The notes under the pieces: generated by a model
What the model saw: only the letters and a program-made list of their open reading frames with translations
Told to the model about the DNA's origin: nothing
Database searches by the model: none
Position numbers and translations under genes: made by a program
In this document: in pieces, positions 18,041 through 26,486 of the stretch
How positions within the stretch are numbered: the first letter of the stretch is position 1
How the letters are laid out: every line of letters begins with the position of its first letter
Assembly: GCF_000971255.1 (NCBI RefSeq)
Contig: NZ_BBMC01000007.1
Coordinates: 123,628-187,627, forward strand
DNA from: Demequina rhizosphaerae
GTDB lineage: Bacteria > Actinomycetota > Actinomycetes > Actinomycetales > Demequinaceae
Length of the DNA: 64,000 bases
Direction of reading: 5' to 3'

Positions 18041-18340
18041 GTGACCGGCTACAGCTTCGAGGCGACCCTCTACGCGTGGGACGCGCGCACGGACACGTGG
18101 ATCTTCGCGGACGTGCCGTTCGACGTCGCCGACGAGATCGAGGACGCCCAGCACGGCCCGCGCCGCGGCTTCGGGGCCGTCAAGGTCGAGGTCGCGATCG
18201 GCGCCACGACGTGGCGGACGAGCATCTTCCCGTCGAAGGAGCGGCGCACCTTCGTGCTGCCCGTCAAGCGCGCGGTGCTCAACGCGGAGTCGCTCGCGCC
18301 AGGCGACACGCCGACGATCGCGCTCACACCGCTGACCTGA
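18041..18340 (+). CDS. DUF1905-like protein
   Basis: A 99-residue protein matching the DUF1905 fold: an initial beta strand YSFEATLY, then GFGAVKVEVAIGATTWRTSIFP and the terminal segment KRAVLNAESLAPGD, as in family members that often stand alone or precede a YdeI-like domain. Function is unknown. GTG at 18041 is preceded by TAGCGT (18028-18033) with a 7-nt gap and no Shine-Dalgarno, so the transcript is probably leaderless. Confidence 0.75.
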   Translation: MTGYSFEATLYAWDARTDTWIFADVPFDVADEIEDAQHGPRRGFGAVKVEVAIGATTWRTSIFPSKERRTFVLPVKRAVLNAESLAPGDTPTIALTPLT

Positions 18341-18366
18341 CGGCGAACCCGTGCGACGCTGGGGCG

Positions 18367-18954
18367 ATGGCGCACGCGATCGATCCCGTCCCCGCCCCGG
18401 CCCTGGCGAGCCCGCAGGCGGCGGCCTGGGTCGCGGCCGCGGTGACGGTGCCGCTCTACACGGTGATCGGCAGCGCCTGCGCGTACGCCGGAGCGCTGGT
18501 GTGGGAGGCGCTCACCGGCGACGGAGCGGGCATGCGGCTGCGGCTCGACCAGACCGAGGTCGCGGTCTTCGTCGTCACGGTCCTCATCATCGCCGTCGGC
18601 ATCGTCGTGACCGCCCACACCGCGGGCCGCTGGGTCCACGGGCGCAGCGAGGGTGAGCCGTCGTCCGTCGCGGTCACCCGCTTCGCGGTGCTCGGCGGGG
18701 CCCTCGGGCTCGTGCCCGCGACCCTGATCGTCCTCGGCAGCGACCATCCCGCATCGGCGGTGTTCGTGCTCCTCGGCGTGGTGCTGCCGTGCGCGGGCGT
18801 CGCCGCGCTCGCCCGCGCGCTCGTGCCGCTCGTGGCGTCCTCGGAGGGCGCGATCGTCGTCGTGGCCGTCCTCGCGGTGATGTGCACGCTCGCCGCGGTC
18901 ACCCTGCTGGCGGCCACATGGGCGACCTGGCCCCTCGGCACGTCGCGCGGGTGA
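18367..18954 (+). CDS. membrane protein, about 5 helices, paralogue of the next gene
   Basis: A 195-residue protein with hydrophobic segments at about 17-40, 59-78, 99-117, 122-145 and 158-180. I recognise no family. It shares layout and local sequence with the product of 19021-19593 (an N-terminal AAxWVAAAVTVPLY-type helix, a HTxGR motif after helix 2 and a conserved RALxP segment), so the two look like an old tandem duplication. A GACGCT hexamer lies 6 nt before the ATG. Confidence 0.65.
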   Translation: MAHAIDPVPAPALASPQAAAWVAAAVTVPLYTVIGSACAYAGALVWEALTGDGAGMRLRLDQTEVAVFVVTVLIIAVGIVVTAHTAGRWVHGRSEGEPSSVAVTRFAVLGGALGLVPATLIVLGSDHPASAVFVLLGVVLPCAGVAALARALVPLVASSEGAIVVVAVLAVMCTLAAVTLLAATWATWPLGTSRG

Positions 18955-19020
18955 TCCGCGCCCGCGGGCGCACACTGGTGGACGAGGCACCAGCGCGGGT
19001 GCCCGATCGGAGGCCTGCCG

Positions 19021-19593
19021 ATGTCCACCACCGATGCGACCGTCACCGCCCCTGAACGCCGGCTGAGCGCGACGCTCGGGGCGTGGCTCGCCACCGCGAT
19101 CGGGATCCCCGTCTACGCCGTCGTCGCGCTCGCCCTCGCCTCCGCCGCGGCACCCCTCGCGCGGGCGCTCGCGCCCGATCGCGACACGGTCGAGGACCTC
19201 GGCAGGTTCCTCGCCGTCGCGGTGGCGAACGTGGGCGTGGCGCTCGTGGGCGTGCCCCTCGTGGCGCACACGCTCGGGCGCGTCGTCTTCGCGCGGACCG
19301 CCCGCGCTCCCGATCGGGCGGCCTCGCGAGGCTTCGCCGTCATGGGGGCGCTGCTCGCCGTGCCGCTCGTCGTCCTCCTCGCCTACGCGCAGCCGCTCCA
19401 CGGCGTCGGGGGCCTCTACGCGGCGATCGCGGTGGGTATCCCGTGCGGCGTGACGGCGGGCCTCACCCGCGCGCTCCTGCCGTGGTTCGCGGCGACCCCG
19501 ATCCGCAGGGGCATGGCCGCCGCCGCCGGAGGCGCGGGCGTGCTGGCCGTCGTGCTGTGGTCGCTCGTAGTGCTGTTCGGCGTCGACGTGTGA
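19021..19593 (+). CDS. membrane protein, paralogue of the preceding gene
   Basis: A 190-residue integral membrane protein with about five hydrophobic segments. It repeats the plan of the product of 18367-18954: first helix AxWLATAIGIPVY, HTLGRVVF after the second helix, RALLPWF before the last helix. CGGAGG lies 8 nt upstream of the ATG. No function can be assigned. Confidence 0.65.
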   Translation: MSTTDATVTAPERRLSATLGAWLATAIGIPVYAVVALALASAAAPLARALAPDRDTVEDLGRFLAVAVANVGVALVGVPLVAHTLGRVVFARTARAPDRAASRGFAVMGALLAVPLVVLLAYAQPLHGVGGLYAAIAVGIPCGVTAGLTRALLPWFAATPIRRGMAAAAGGAGVLAVVLWSLVVLFGVDV

Positions 19594-19603
19594 GCCGCGC
19601 GGC

Positions 19604-20458
19604 TCAGCCGCGCAGCACCTCGGCGACCACCGACGGCACCGCGCCCGCGACGTCCAGCGCGGCGACGGGCCCGCCGCCCGAGGCGCGCTCGGCGGCCCGG
19701 GCGTGGATCCACGTGGCGCAGGCCCCGGCCGCGTCCGCGCCGAGCCCGGCGGCGAGCAGCGCGCCCGCGATCCCGGCGAGCACGTCGCCCGCGCCCGCGG
19801 TCGCGAGCCACGCCGGGGCCTCGGGCAGCTCGATGGTCGCGCCGCCGGGGGACACGATGAGGGTGACGGCGCCCTTGAGCAGCACCGTCGCGCGTGCGGT
19901 CTCCGCGAGCAGCCGCGCGTGACCCACGCGGTCGCGCTCGACGTCGGCCGCGGTGACGTCGTGGCGCAGCGACTCGAGGGTGCGCATCAGCTCGCCCGCG
20001 TGGGGCGTGAGGAGCACGCGCTCGGCGCCGACCGCGCGGACGCCCGCCGCCCGGGCGCGCGCGACCGTCTCGAGCGCCCCCGCGTCGACGACCATGGGTG
20101 CGGACTCGGCCACCACCGCGCCGATCGCGGCGTCCTGCTCGGGGTAGTCGGACACTCCGGGGCCCACCACCCACGCCTGTGCCCGGGGGACCCTCTCCGC
20201 GACGTCGACCGGGTGGTGGATGACGGCCTCGGGACGATGCGCGAGCACCAGGTCCTGCGCGCGCTCGGGGCCGACGTAGCGCACCATGCCGGCGCCCGCG
20301 CGCACCGCGCCGGAGACCACGAGCGCGGCCGCGCCGGGATACGCCTCCGAGCCGGCCACGACGCCGACGACGCCCCGCGAGTACTTGTCGTCGGCCGCGC
20401 CGGGCACGGGCCACGCGGCGGCGACGTCCGCGCGCTCCCAGCGCCTCATCGGCGTCAC
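19604..20458 (-). CDS. nnrD: ADP-dependent NAD(P)H-hydrate dehydratase
   Basis: A 284-residue ribokinase-fold protein of the YjeF C-terminal family. It has KYSRGVVGVVAGS at the N-terminus, LLTPHAGE in the middle and the anion-hole/nucleotide motif ATAGAGDVLAGI. It repairs NAD(P)HX in the cytoplasm using ADP. The epimerase partner is a separate gene (21558-22247). The GTG start at 20458 overlaps the stop of the acetyltransferase by GTGA; ATG 20449 is the alternative, 3 codons shorter. Confidence 0.88.
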   Translation of the reverse strand: MTPMRRWERADVAAAWPVPGAADDKYSRGVVGVVAGSEAYPGAAALVVSGAVRAGAGMVRYVGPERAQDLVLAHRPEAVIHHPVDVAERVPRAQAWVVGPGVSDYPEQDAAIGAVVAESAPMVVDAGALETVARARAAGVRAVGAERVLLTPHAGELMRTLESLRHDVTAADVERDRVGHARLLAETARATVLLKGAVTLIVSPGGATIELPEAPAWLATAGAGDVLAGIAGALLAAGLGADAAGACATWIHARAAERASGGGPVAALDVAGAVPSVVAEVLRG

Positions 20459-21012
20459 CGGGGCAGGGACAGCGCGTACAGGTCGGAGTGCATCCACTGG
20501 CCGTCGCGCTCGATGTCGTTCTCGATCCGGCGCACGAGCGACAGCCCCAGGTGCGCCATGACCTTCGCCGACGCCTTGTGCTCGGGCCGGCAGCGCGCGT
20601 GCAGCTGCTCGAGCCCGTCCTCCTCGAGGAGCGCGTCGATCACCGCGCGCACGGCCTCCGTCGCGATGCCGCGGCCCCACAGGTCGCGCCGCACCACCCA
20701 GCCGAGCTCGCGGACCTCGGGCGTCGACTCGAGCGGGCCCCGTCCCTCGCCGTAGACCCCGACCCCGCCGACCACGGTTCCGGCGGGGATGCGCCCCGCG
20801 GCGCCCACCGCATCGTCCCTCAGGGTGATCGCCCACTGCGCGGGCAGCCCCACCTCTGCGGCCTCCTCGACCCAGGCCCGCGTGTCGTCCTCGCTGTTGG
20901 GGCCCCACTCGGTGAAGCGGCACACCGCGGGATCCGAGGCGTACACGTGGACATCTGCGGCGTCGTCGACGGTGAACGGCCGTAGCAGGAGTCTCGCGGT
21001 CTCGAGCGTCAT
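20455..21012 (-). CDS. GNAT-family N-acetyltransferase (RimJ/RimL-like)
   Basis: A 185-residue acetyltransferase. The start [12 protein letters not shown] is typical of RimJ/RimL-type GNATs, followed by the acetyl-CoA loop segment [21 protein letters not shown] and the closing [13 protein letters not shown]. The acceptor is unknown. ATG 21012 is preceded by TATCGT with a 6-nt gap and no Shine-Dalgarno, suggesting a leaderless mRNA that also carries nnrD. Confidence 0.85.
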   Translation of the reverse strand: MTLETARLLLRPFTVDDAADVHVYASDPAVCRFTEWGPNSEDDTRAWVEEAAEVGLPAQWAITLRDDAVGAAGRIPAGTVVGGVGVYGEGRGPLESTPEVRELGWVVRRDLWGRGIATEAVRAVIDALLEEDGLEQLHARCRPEHKASAKVMAHLGLSLVRRIENDIERDGQWMHSDLYALSLPR

Positions 21013-21056
21013 ATCCCGACGATACGCCCACGCCCGGGGCATGGGAGGATACCGCC

Positions 21057-21557
21057 ATGGCAATGCGTGACATCCGAGTGATCGGCGACCCCGTCCTCCG
21101 CACCCCCTGCGAACCGATCACCGAGATCGACGATCGCGTGCGGCAGCTGGTGGAGGACCTGGTCGAGACCGTCGACCACGAGGGCCGCGCGGGTCTCGCC
21201 GCGAACCAGATCGGCGTGTCGCTGCGGGCGTTCTCGTGGAACATCGACGGCGACATCGGCTACATCCTCAACCCCGAGATCGTCGAGGTGAGCGAGGACT
21301 TCCAGGAGCTGGGCGAGGAGGGCTGCCTCTCGGTGCCCGGCCTCTGGTACCCGTGCGAGCGGCCCGCCTACGCGCGCGCCGTCGGCACCGATCTCAACGG
21401 CGACAAGGTCGAGATCGAGGGCGAGGAGATCTGGGCGCGCCTCATCAGCCACGAGTGCGACCACCTCGACGGCAAGCTCTACCTCGACCGCCTGCGCCGC
21501 GACGTGCGCAAGAAGGCGATGCGGGAGCTGCGCGAGTCGCTCGAGCAGAAGAGCTGA
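21057..21557 (+). CDS. def: peptide deformylase
   Basis: A 166-residue Fe/Zn hydrolase that removes the N-formyl group from new proteins (EC 3.5.1.88). The three family motifs are present: [10 protein letters not shown] (motif 1, with Arg in place of the first Gly), EGCLSVP (metal Cys) and HECDHLDG (metal His pair and catalytic Glu). GGGAGG 8 nt before ATG 21057 favours that start over ATG 21063. It is convergent with nnrE with no gap. Confidence 0.93.
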   Translation: MAMRDIRVIGDPVLRTPCEPITEIDDRVRQLVEDLVETVDHEGRAGLAANQIGVSLRAFSWNIDGDIGYILNPEIVEVSEDFQELGEEGCLSVPGLWYPCERPAYARAVGTDLNGDKVEIEGEEIWARLISHECDHLDGKLYLDRLRRDVRKKAMRELRESLEQKS

Positions 21558-22247
21558 TCAGGCCCCGAGCTCGATCCCCACGTCCGCGACGATCACCCGG
21601 CCCGCGGCGGCCGCCGCGGGCTGCTCGACCAGGCAGCGCTTGGGAGCGGTGAACGTGACCGTGACGTCGGCGACGACGTAGCGCGGCGGCACGTCCGGGC
21701 GCGCGCCCGGGTCCGGGGCGGGCAGCGCGGCGGAGTCCGCGGCGAGCCCCGAGGGCACGTCGACCGCCACGATGGGGAGCCCCACGGCGACCGCGCGGCC
21801 CAGCAGCGACCACGCCTCGTCCGGCAGGCCGGCGCGCCCGCCGATGCCTGAGAACCCGTCGATCACCAGCTGCGAGTCGAGGACGCGCTCGCGACCCAGC
21901 GGGAACGCGACGCCCGAGACCGCGCCCTCGCCGGCGGCCTCCTCGAGCAGGCGCACGCCCCGCTCGTGCGCGCGGTCCGCCGCGACCACCGCGACGACGC
22001 TCGCGCCGCGCCTGGCAAGGAGCGCTCCCGCGAGCAGAGCGTCGCCGCCGTTGTTGCCGGGGCCCGCCACGACGCACACCCGCAGGCCCTCGGAGGGGAG
22101 GCCGCGCTCCGCCGCGAGCTCGAGGGCCGCGTCCGCCACCGCGGCGGCGGCGCGGTCCATGAGGACGTCCTCGGGCACGTCTCGCATCGTGCGCGCCTCC
22201 GCGGCCCTGAGCTCGGCCACGGTGACGATGTTCTCGCTGGTCGCCAT
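21558..22247 (-). CDS. nnrE: NAD(P)H-hydrate epimerase
   Basis: A 229-residue YjeF_N-family epimerase with the signature VVAGPGNNGGDALLAG, the IDGFSGIG segment and VDVPSGL. It interconverts R- and S-NAD(P)HX so that NnrD can repair both. In many bacteria the two activities are fused; here they are separate genes 1.1 kb apart. ATG 22247 is chosen for GAGGG at 8 nt; ATG 22277 would add 10 residues. Confidence 0.88.
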   Translation of the reverse strand: MATSENIVTVAELRAAEARTMRDVPEDVLMDRAAAAVADAALELAAERGLPSEGLRVCVVAGPGNNGGDALLAGALLARRGASVVAVVAADRAHERGVRLLEEAAGEGAVSGVAFPLGRERVLDSQLVIDGFSGIGGRAGLPDEAWSLLGRAVAVGLPIVAVDVPSGLAADSAALPAPDPGARPDVPPRYVVADVTVTFTAPKRCLVEQPAAAAAGRVIVADVGIELGA

Positions 22248-22396
22248 GGGGTCCACCCTCGCACGAGCCTCCGACATGCGGGGCGTGGCGCTGGCGCATC
22301 CGGCGCGGGTGAGGCAGAATCGTGGCACACCCGGTGCCACCGGCTGTTTCTTTCGAGGTCGTAGGGGAAGACGCACCTCAGAGGAAGGAAAGGGTC

Positions 22397-22894
22397 ATGG
22401 CAGCAATCACCCGTGGTGTCCTTTTCGTGCACTCCGCGACCCGAGCGATGACTCCGCACATCGAATGGGCGGCGCAGGGAGTGCTGGGTTCGCGCGCCTC
22501 GTTCGAGTGGACGGATCAGCCCGCGGGCTCCGGCCTGCTGCGCGCGGAGGTCGCGTGGCAGGGCCAGCAGGGCACCGGCGCGAGCCTCGCGTCCGCGCTG
22601 CGCGGCTGGGAGCACGTGCGCTACGAGGTCACCGAGGAGCCGTCGTTCGGCGCCGATGGCGGCCGCTGGTCCCACACCCCGTCGCTCGGCATCTTCCACG
22701 CCGTCATCGACGTCCACGGCAACACGGTGGTCCCTGAGGACCGCATCCGTGCCGCGCTGGACAACGGCGCGACCATGGGCGACTTCCAGCGGGCGATGGA
22801 CCTCGCGCTCGGCACCGCATGGGATCAGGAGCTCGAGCCGTTCCGCTACGCGGGCCACGGCGCGCCGGTCCGCTGGCTGCACCGCGTGGGCTGA
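22397..22894 (+). CDS. DUF3145 family protein
   Basis: A 165-residue protein of an actinobacteria-restricted family of unknown function. Typical features are the start GVLFVHSATRAMTPHIEWA, the RWSHTPSLGIF segment and the C-terminal APVRWLHRVG. AGGAAAGGG lies just upstream of ATG 22397. It is transcribed divergently from nnrE. Confidence 0.85.
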   Translation: MAAITRGVLFVHSATRAMTPHIEWAAQGVLGSRASFEWTDQPAGSGLLRAEVAWQGQQGTGASLASALRGWEHVRYEVTEEPSFGADGGRWSHTPSLGIFHAVIDVHGNTVVPEDRIRAALDNGATMGDFQRAMDLALGTAWDQELEPFRYAGHGAPVRWLHRVG

Positions 22895-22930
22895 CGTGTG
22901 GGCGCGGACCAGGCGGGTTAGGGTGAGCAC

Positions 22931-23512
22931 GTGAGCGAGCACCGCCGCCCCGGCCGTCCCCAGATCGCGGATCCCGACCAGATCGCGCGCATCGCCGCGA
23001 CCCTGTTCGCGGAGCGCGGCTACGCCGCCGTCTCGATGGACGACATCGCTGAGCGCTCGGGGGTGTCGCGACGGACGCTGTTCCGGCACTTCGAGAACAA
23101 GGCCGACCTCGTGTGGCGCGACTTCTTCGCGACGTACCGTCGCCTCGCGGAGCGGCTCGCCGACCCCGCGACCGAGCCCGGCATGGCCGGCCTGCGCGCC
23201 GCGATGCGCGAGACGCTCGAGGTGCCCGGCGAGGAGGAGGAGATCACGCGGGTGCGCCTGCGGATCATCGGCGCGTCGTCGGAGGTCTTCGCCGCGGGAG
23301 TCCGCGGCCTGGGCGACATGACCGAGGGCCTGTCCCGCCAGGTCGCGAAGGCCGAGCACATCGACGAGGACAGCCTCGAGGCGCGCGCCGCGGGCCAGGC
23401 GATCACCGGCTGCATCCTCGCGTCCGCCGTGTGGTGGGCGAGCCACTCCGAGGAGCCGATCGTCGAGGTCCTCGACCGCGCGCTCGCGAGCCTCGAGCGC
23501 GGCATCGCCTGA
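22931..23512 (+). CDS. TetR-family transcriptional regulator
   Basis: A 193-residue regulator. The N-terminal helix-turn-helix (about residues 17-62) contains FAERGYAAVSMDDIAERSGVS and RTLFRHFENKADLV; the rest is an all-helical ligand domain. The ligand and targets are unknown. GTG 22931 is preceded by TTAGGGT with a 6-nt gap, a good leaderless promoter. No divergent target gene adjoins it. Confidence 0.88.
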   Translation: MSEHRRPGRPQIADPDQIARIAATLFAERGYAAVSMDDIAERSGVSRRTLFRHFENKADLVWRDFFATYRRLAERLADPATEPGMAGLRAAMRETLEVPGEEEEITRVRLRIIGASSEVFAAGVRGLGDMTEGLSRQVAKAEHIDEDSLEARAAGQAITGCILASAVWWASHSEEPIVEVLDRALASLERGIA

Positions 23513-23557
23513 CCCGCACGCCCGCCGCGCCCGCCGCGCGGACGCGGGGACGATGTG

Positions 23558-24865
23558 TCAGCCGAGCAGTCCCGGCGGCCCGACGACGGCCTGGTAGCTC
23601 ACGGTGTGCCCGAGCTCCGGCTGCTCGGCCGCGACGTCCGTGAGGATCTCCTGCTCGACACCCGCCTCGAAGTCGACGGTGATCCGCGCCGCCTCGCGCC
23701 CGTCGGCGGTGACCACGGACACCCCGGACTCGCTGCAGCCCCACGACACGGCCCAGAACTCCTCCGCGGCGTCGAGCGGGCGGGCCGAGCCCGTGCATCG
23801 TGACTCCCGGCCCGACGGGTCCTCGATCACGTTCTCGATGGTGGCGACGCCGTCCGCGACGTGGAAGACGACGACGCGGGCCGCGCCAGCGCCGCCCGAG
23901 CCGTTGTCGAACACGGAGAAGCGGTCGCCGCCGAGCCATCGGAAGTCGTGCTGGCCGCTCAGCACGGCGCGGTCGCCCAGCAGCCCGTCGGGGTCGTCGA
24001 CGGCGAGCGCGAGGTCGCTGTCGTCCTGCCCGAACGTCCACAGAAGGTCGCCCGAGGCGACGTCGATCGCCATGACGGAGCTGGGGTGGCGCATCGACAC
24101 GTACACCGTGGCGCCGTCGTCGGACGGCTGGACGGAGTTGCAGTGGAACGGGTCGACCGGCGCGTACACCGCGGTCGTGGAGGCGGAGTCGAGCATCGCG
24201 TCCGTGAAGTGGTCGAGCGCGGACCACTCCCACACGGGCTCGTCGTCGCGGACGTGGACGATCTCGCAGTCGTAGACGCGCTCGAGCTCCTCGTCCTCGT
24301 CGGCCAGGCCGCACGGGTAGACGTCGTCGTCGCACGCGACCGGCACGTAGCGGTCGGCCCAGAACCCGGCGCCGTCCTCGTCCATGAGGACCGCGTGGTG
24401 GTCGAGGTCGAACGCCTCGGTCGACTCGTCGATCGCGATGCCGGCGGCGTCGAGGGTCGAGACCCTGGCGCAGAACGCGTAGCCGCCGCTGTCGGACAGG
24501 CACGCGCGGCTGAGCCCGACGAGCCCGTCGTCGGACGCCGTGAGCGCCGCGAGGGCGGAGCCCGAGACGTCGAGGACCGCGAGCGGAGCGAGGTCGCCGC
24601 GCAGCTCGAGCACGGCCTGGGTGCCGGAGGTGAGGAGGGGCGCAGCGAGGTAGATCGAGGCGTCGAGCCCGGACGCCTGCTCCGCGAGGTCCGCGTCGAC
24701 CACCTCGTGCTGCAGCGCGTAGGTTGCGAGGGCCTCGTCGAGGTCGCCGGCCTGCTGCGACACGGGCGGGGCGTTGCTGGGCGACGAGGTGGCCCCGCCG
24801 CCGAGGCAGCCCGCGACGGCAAGGACTCCCATCAGGGATAGACCTGCGCGTATCGGGCGCCTCAC
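23558..24865 (-). CDS. lipoprotein with arylsulfotransferase (ASST)-like beta-propeller
   Basis: A 435-residue exported lipoprotein: signal peptide with lipobox LAVAGC (Cys about residue 19), then a beta-propeller. The C-terminal half carries ASST-family motifs in order: FHCNSVQ, YVSMRHPSSVMAID, LLWTFG, GQHDF, SVFDNG. The histidines in HCN and GQHD correspond to conserved active-site positions of bacterial arylsulfate sulfotransferases. The overall size is small for classical ASST (about 570-600), so an enzyme of unknown substrate or a non-catalytic relative is possible. GTG 24865 lies 6 nt after TAACGT (leaderless). Confidence 0.75.
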   Translation of the reverse strand: MRRPIRAGLSLMGVLAVAGCLGGGATSSPSNAPPVSQQAGDLDEALATYALQHEVVDADLAEQASGLDASIYLAAPLLTSGTQAVLELRGDLAPLAVLDVSGSALAALTASDDGLVGLSRACLSDSGGYAFCARVSTLDAAGIAIDESTEAFDLDHHAVLMDEDGAGFWADRYVPVACDDDVYPCGLADEDEELERVYDCEIVHVRDDEPVWEWSALDHFTDAMLDSASTTAVYAPVDPFHCNSVQPSDDGATVYVSMRHPSSVMAIDVASGDLLWTFGQDDSDLALAVDDPDGLLGDRAVLSGQHDFRWLGGDRFSVFDNGSGGAGAARVVVFHVADGVATIENVIEDPSGRESRCTGSARPLDAAEEFWAVSWGCSESGVSVVTADGREAARITVDFEAGVEQEILTDVAAEQPELGHTVSYQAVVGPPGLLG

Positions 24866-24884
24866 GCCCCGACGTTAACCCGGG

Positions 24885-26114
24885 TCAGACGCCGAAGACC
24901 AGCGCGACGTTGTGGCCGCCGAAGCCGAACGAGTTGTTGATCGCCGCGATCTGGCCCTCGGGCAGCGCGCGGGGCGTGTCGCGGACCAGGTCGACCTCGA
25001 GCTCCGGGTCGGGCTCGGTGACGTTGATGGTCGGGGGAACGGTGCGGGTCTCGAGCGCCTTGATGGTGAAGACGGACTCGAGCGCGCCCGCGCCGCCGAG
25101 GAGGTGGCCGGTCATCGACTTGGTCGCCGACAGCAGCACCTGGTCGGCGTGCGAGCCCAGCAGCGAGCGGATGCCGCGCGCCTCGATCATGTCGCCCACC
25201 GGGGTCGAGGTCGCGTGCGCGTTGACGTGCGCGACGTCGGCGGTGGTGAGGCCGGCGCGCTCGAGCGCGAGCTCCATGGCGCGCGTCTGGCCGGCGCCGT
25301 TGGGCTCGGGGGCGGCGATGTGGTGGGCGTCGGCGGTCATGCCGAGGCCGAGGACGGAGGCGTAGACGCGCGCGCCGCGCGCCTTGGCGTGCTCCTCGGA
25401 CTCGAGGACCAGCACGCCGGCGCCCTCGCCCATGACGAAGCCGTCGCGGCTCACGTCGTAGGGACGGGACGCGCCCGCGGGGTCGTCGTTGCGCTTGGAC
25501 AGCGCCTGCATGGCGGCGAACGCGGAGAGGGGCAGCGGGTGGATCGCCGCCTCGGTGCCGCCGCAGATCACCACGTCCGCACGGCCGGACTGGATCATCT
25601 CGAAGCCCATGCCGATCGCCTCGGCGCCGGACGCGCACGCGGAGACGGGCGAGTGCGAGCCCGCACGGGCCTTGAACTCGAGCGAGACGTACGCGGTGGG
25701 GGAGTTGGGCATCAGCATGGGCACGGTGAGGGGCAGGACGCGCGAGGCGCCCCGCTCCTTCACCGTGTCCCACGCCGTGAGCATCGTCCACACGCCGCCG
25801 ATGCCGGAGGAGACGACGCTCCCCAGACGCTCGGGGTCCACCTCGGGCGTGCCCGCGTCCGCCCAGGCCTCGCGCGCGGCCACGATCGCCATCTGGGCGG
25901 ACGGGTCCATGCGCTTGGTCTCGGGACGCGAGAGCACCTCGGACGGCGGCACCACGAGCTGACCGGCGAATGTCACCGGCACGCCGTACTGCTCCGCCCA
26001 GTCGTTCTCCAGCGTGCGGACGCCGGAGCGGCCGGCGAGCGCGGCCTCCCAGGTGCTGGCGACGTCCCCGCCGAGCGGCGAGGTGGTGCCGAGTCCGGTG
26101 ACGACGACGTTCAT
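24885..26114 (-). CDS. fabF: beta-ketoacyl-ACP synthase II
   Basis: A 409-residue KAS II condensing enzyme for fatty-acid chain elongation. The active-site Cys lies in PVSACASGAEA (about residue 160), with the two catalytic His in NAHATSTP and SMTGHLLGGAG, and the C-terminal INNSFGFGGHN. It is the last gene of the fab operon, 52 bp after acpP, with its own ribosome site. The length is typical. Confidence 0.94.
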   Translation of the reverse strand: MNVVVTGLGTTSPLGGDVASTWEAALAGRSGVRTLENDWAEQYGVPVTFAGQLVVPPSEVLSRPETKRMDPSAQMAIVAAREAWADAGTPEVDPERLGSVVSSGIGGVWTMLTAWDTVKERGASRVLPLTVPMLMPNSPTAYVSLEFKARAGSHSPVSACASGAEAIGMGFEMIQSGRADVVICGGTEAAIHPLPLSAFAAMQALSKRNDDPAGASRPYDVSRDGFVMGEGAGVLVLESEEHAKARGARVYASVLGLGMTADAHHIAAPEPNGAGQTRAMELALERAGLTTADVAHVNAHATSTPVGDMIEARGIRSLLGSHADQVLLSATKSMTGHLLGGAGALESVFTIKALETRTVPPTINVTEPDPELEVDLVRDTPRALPEGQIAAINNSFGFGGHNVALVFGV

Positions 26115-26166
26115 GGGCGGTCCTCCGAGGGGGATGAGGGGGTGTGGGACGGGCTTGCTGCGGTGC

Positions 26167-26409
26167 TTAGGCCGCGGCGATGTAGTCGACGGCGTCGCCG
26201 ACGGTGACGAGGTCCTTGACCTTCTCGTCGGGGATGCGGACGTCGAACTTCTCCTCCGCGAGGGTGACGATGGTCATCATCGACAGCGAGTCGATGTCGA
26301 GGTCGTCGGTGAACGACTTCTCGAGGGTCACCTCGGCGGTGTCGATGTCGGTCTCCTCCGAGACGATCTCGGCCAGGCCGACGAGGACCTCATCCTTGGA
26401 CAGTGCCAT
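26167..26409 (-). CDS. acpP: acyl carrier protein
   Basis: An 80-residue acidic helical carrier. Ser41 in DIDSLSMM is the 4'-phosphopantetheine attachment site. It carries growing acyl chains in type II fatty-acid synthesis. It lies between fabH and fabF, the standard actinobacterial order, with AAGGAGCAGC just before the ATG. Confidence 0.96.
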   Translation of the reverse strand: MALSKDEVLVGLAEIVSEETDIDTAEVTLEKSFTDDLDIDSLSMMTIVTLAEEKFDVRIPDEKVKDLVTVGDAVDYIAAA

Positions 26410-26486
26410 TGCTGCTCCTTCGTGTCGCGGCGCCGGGGCGCCATGTTCGGGGATGAACGCTTGTGAACTTACCGTGGGGCCCTCCG

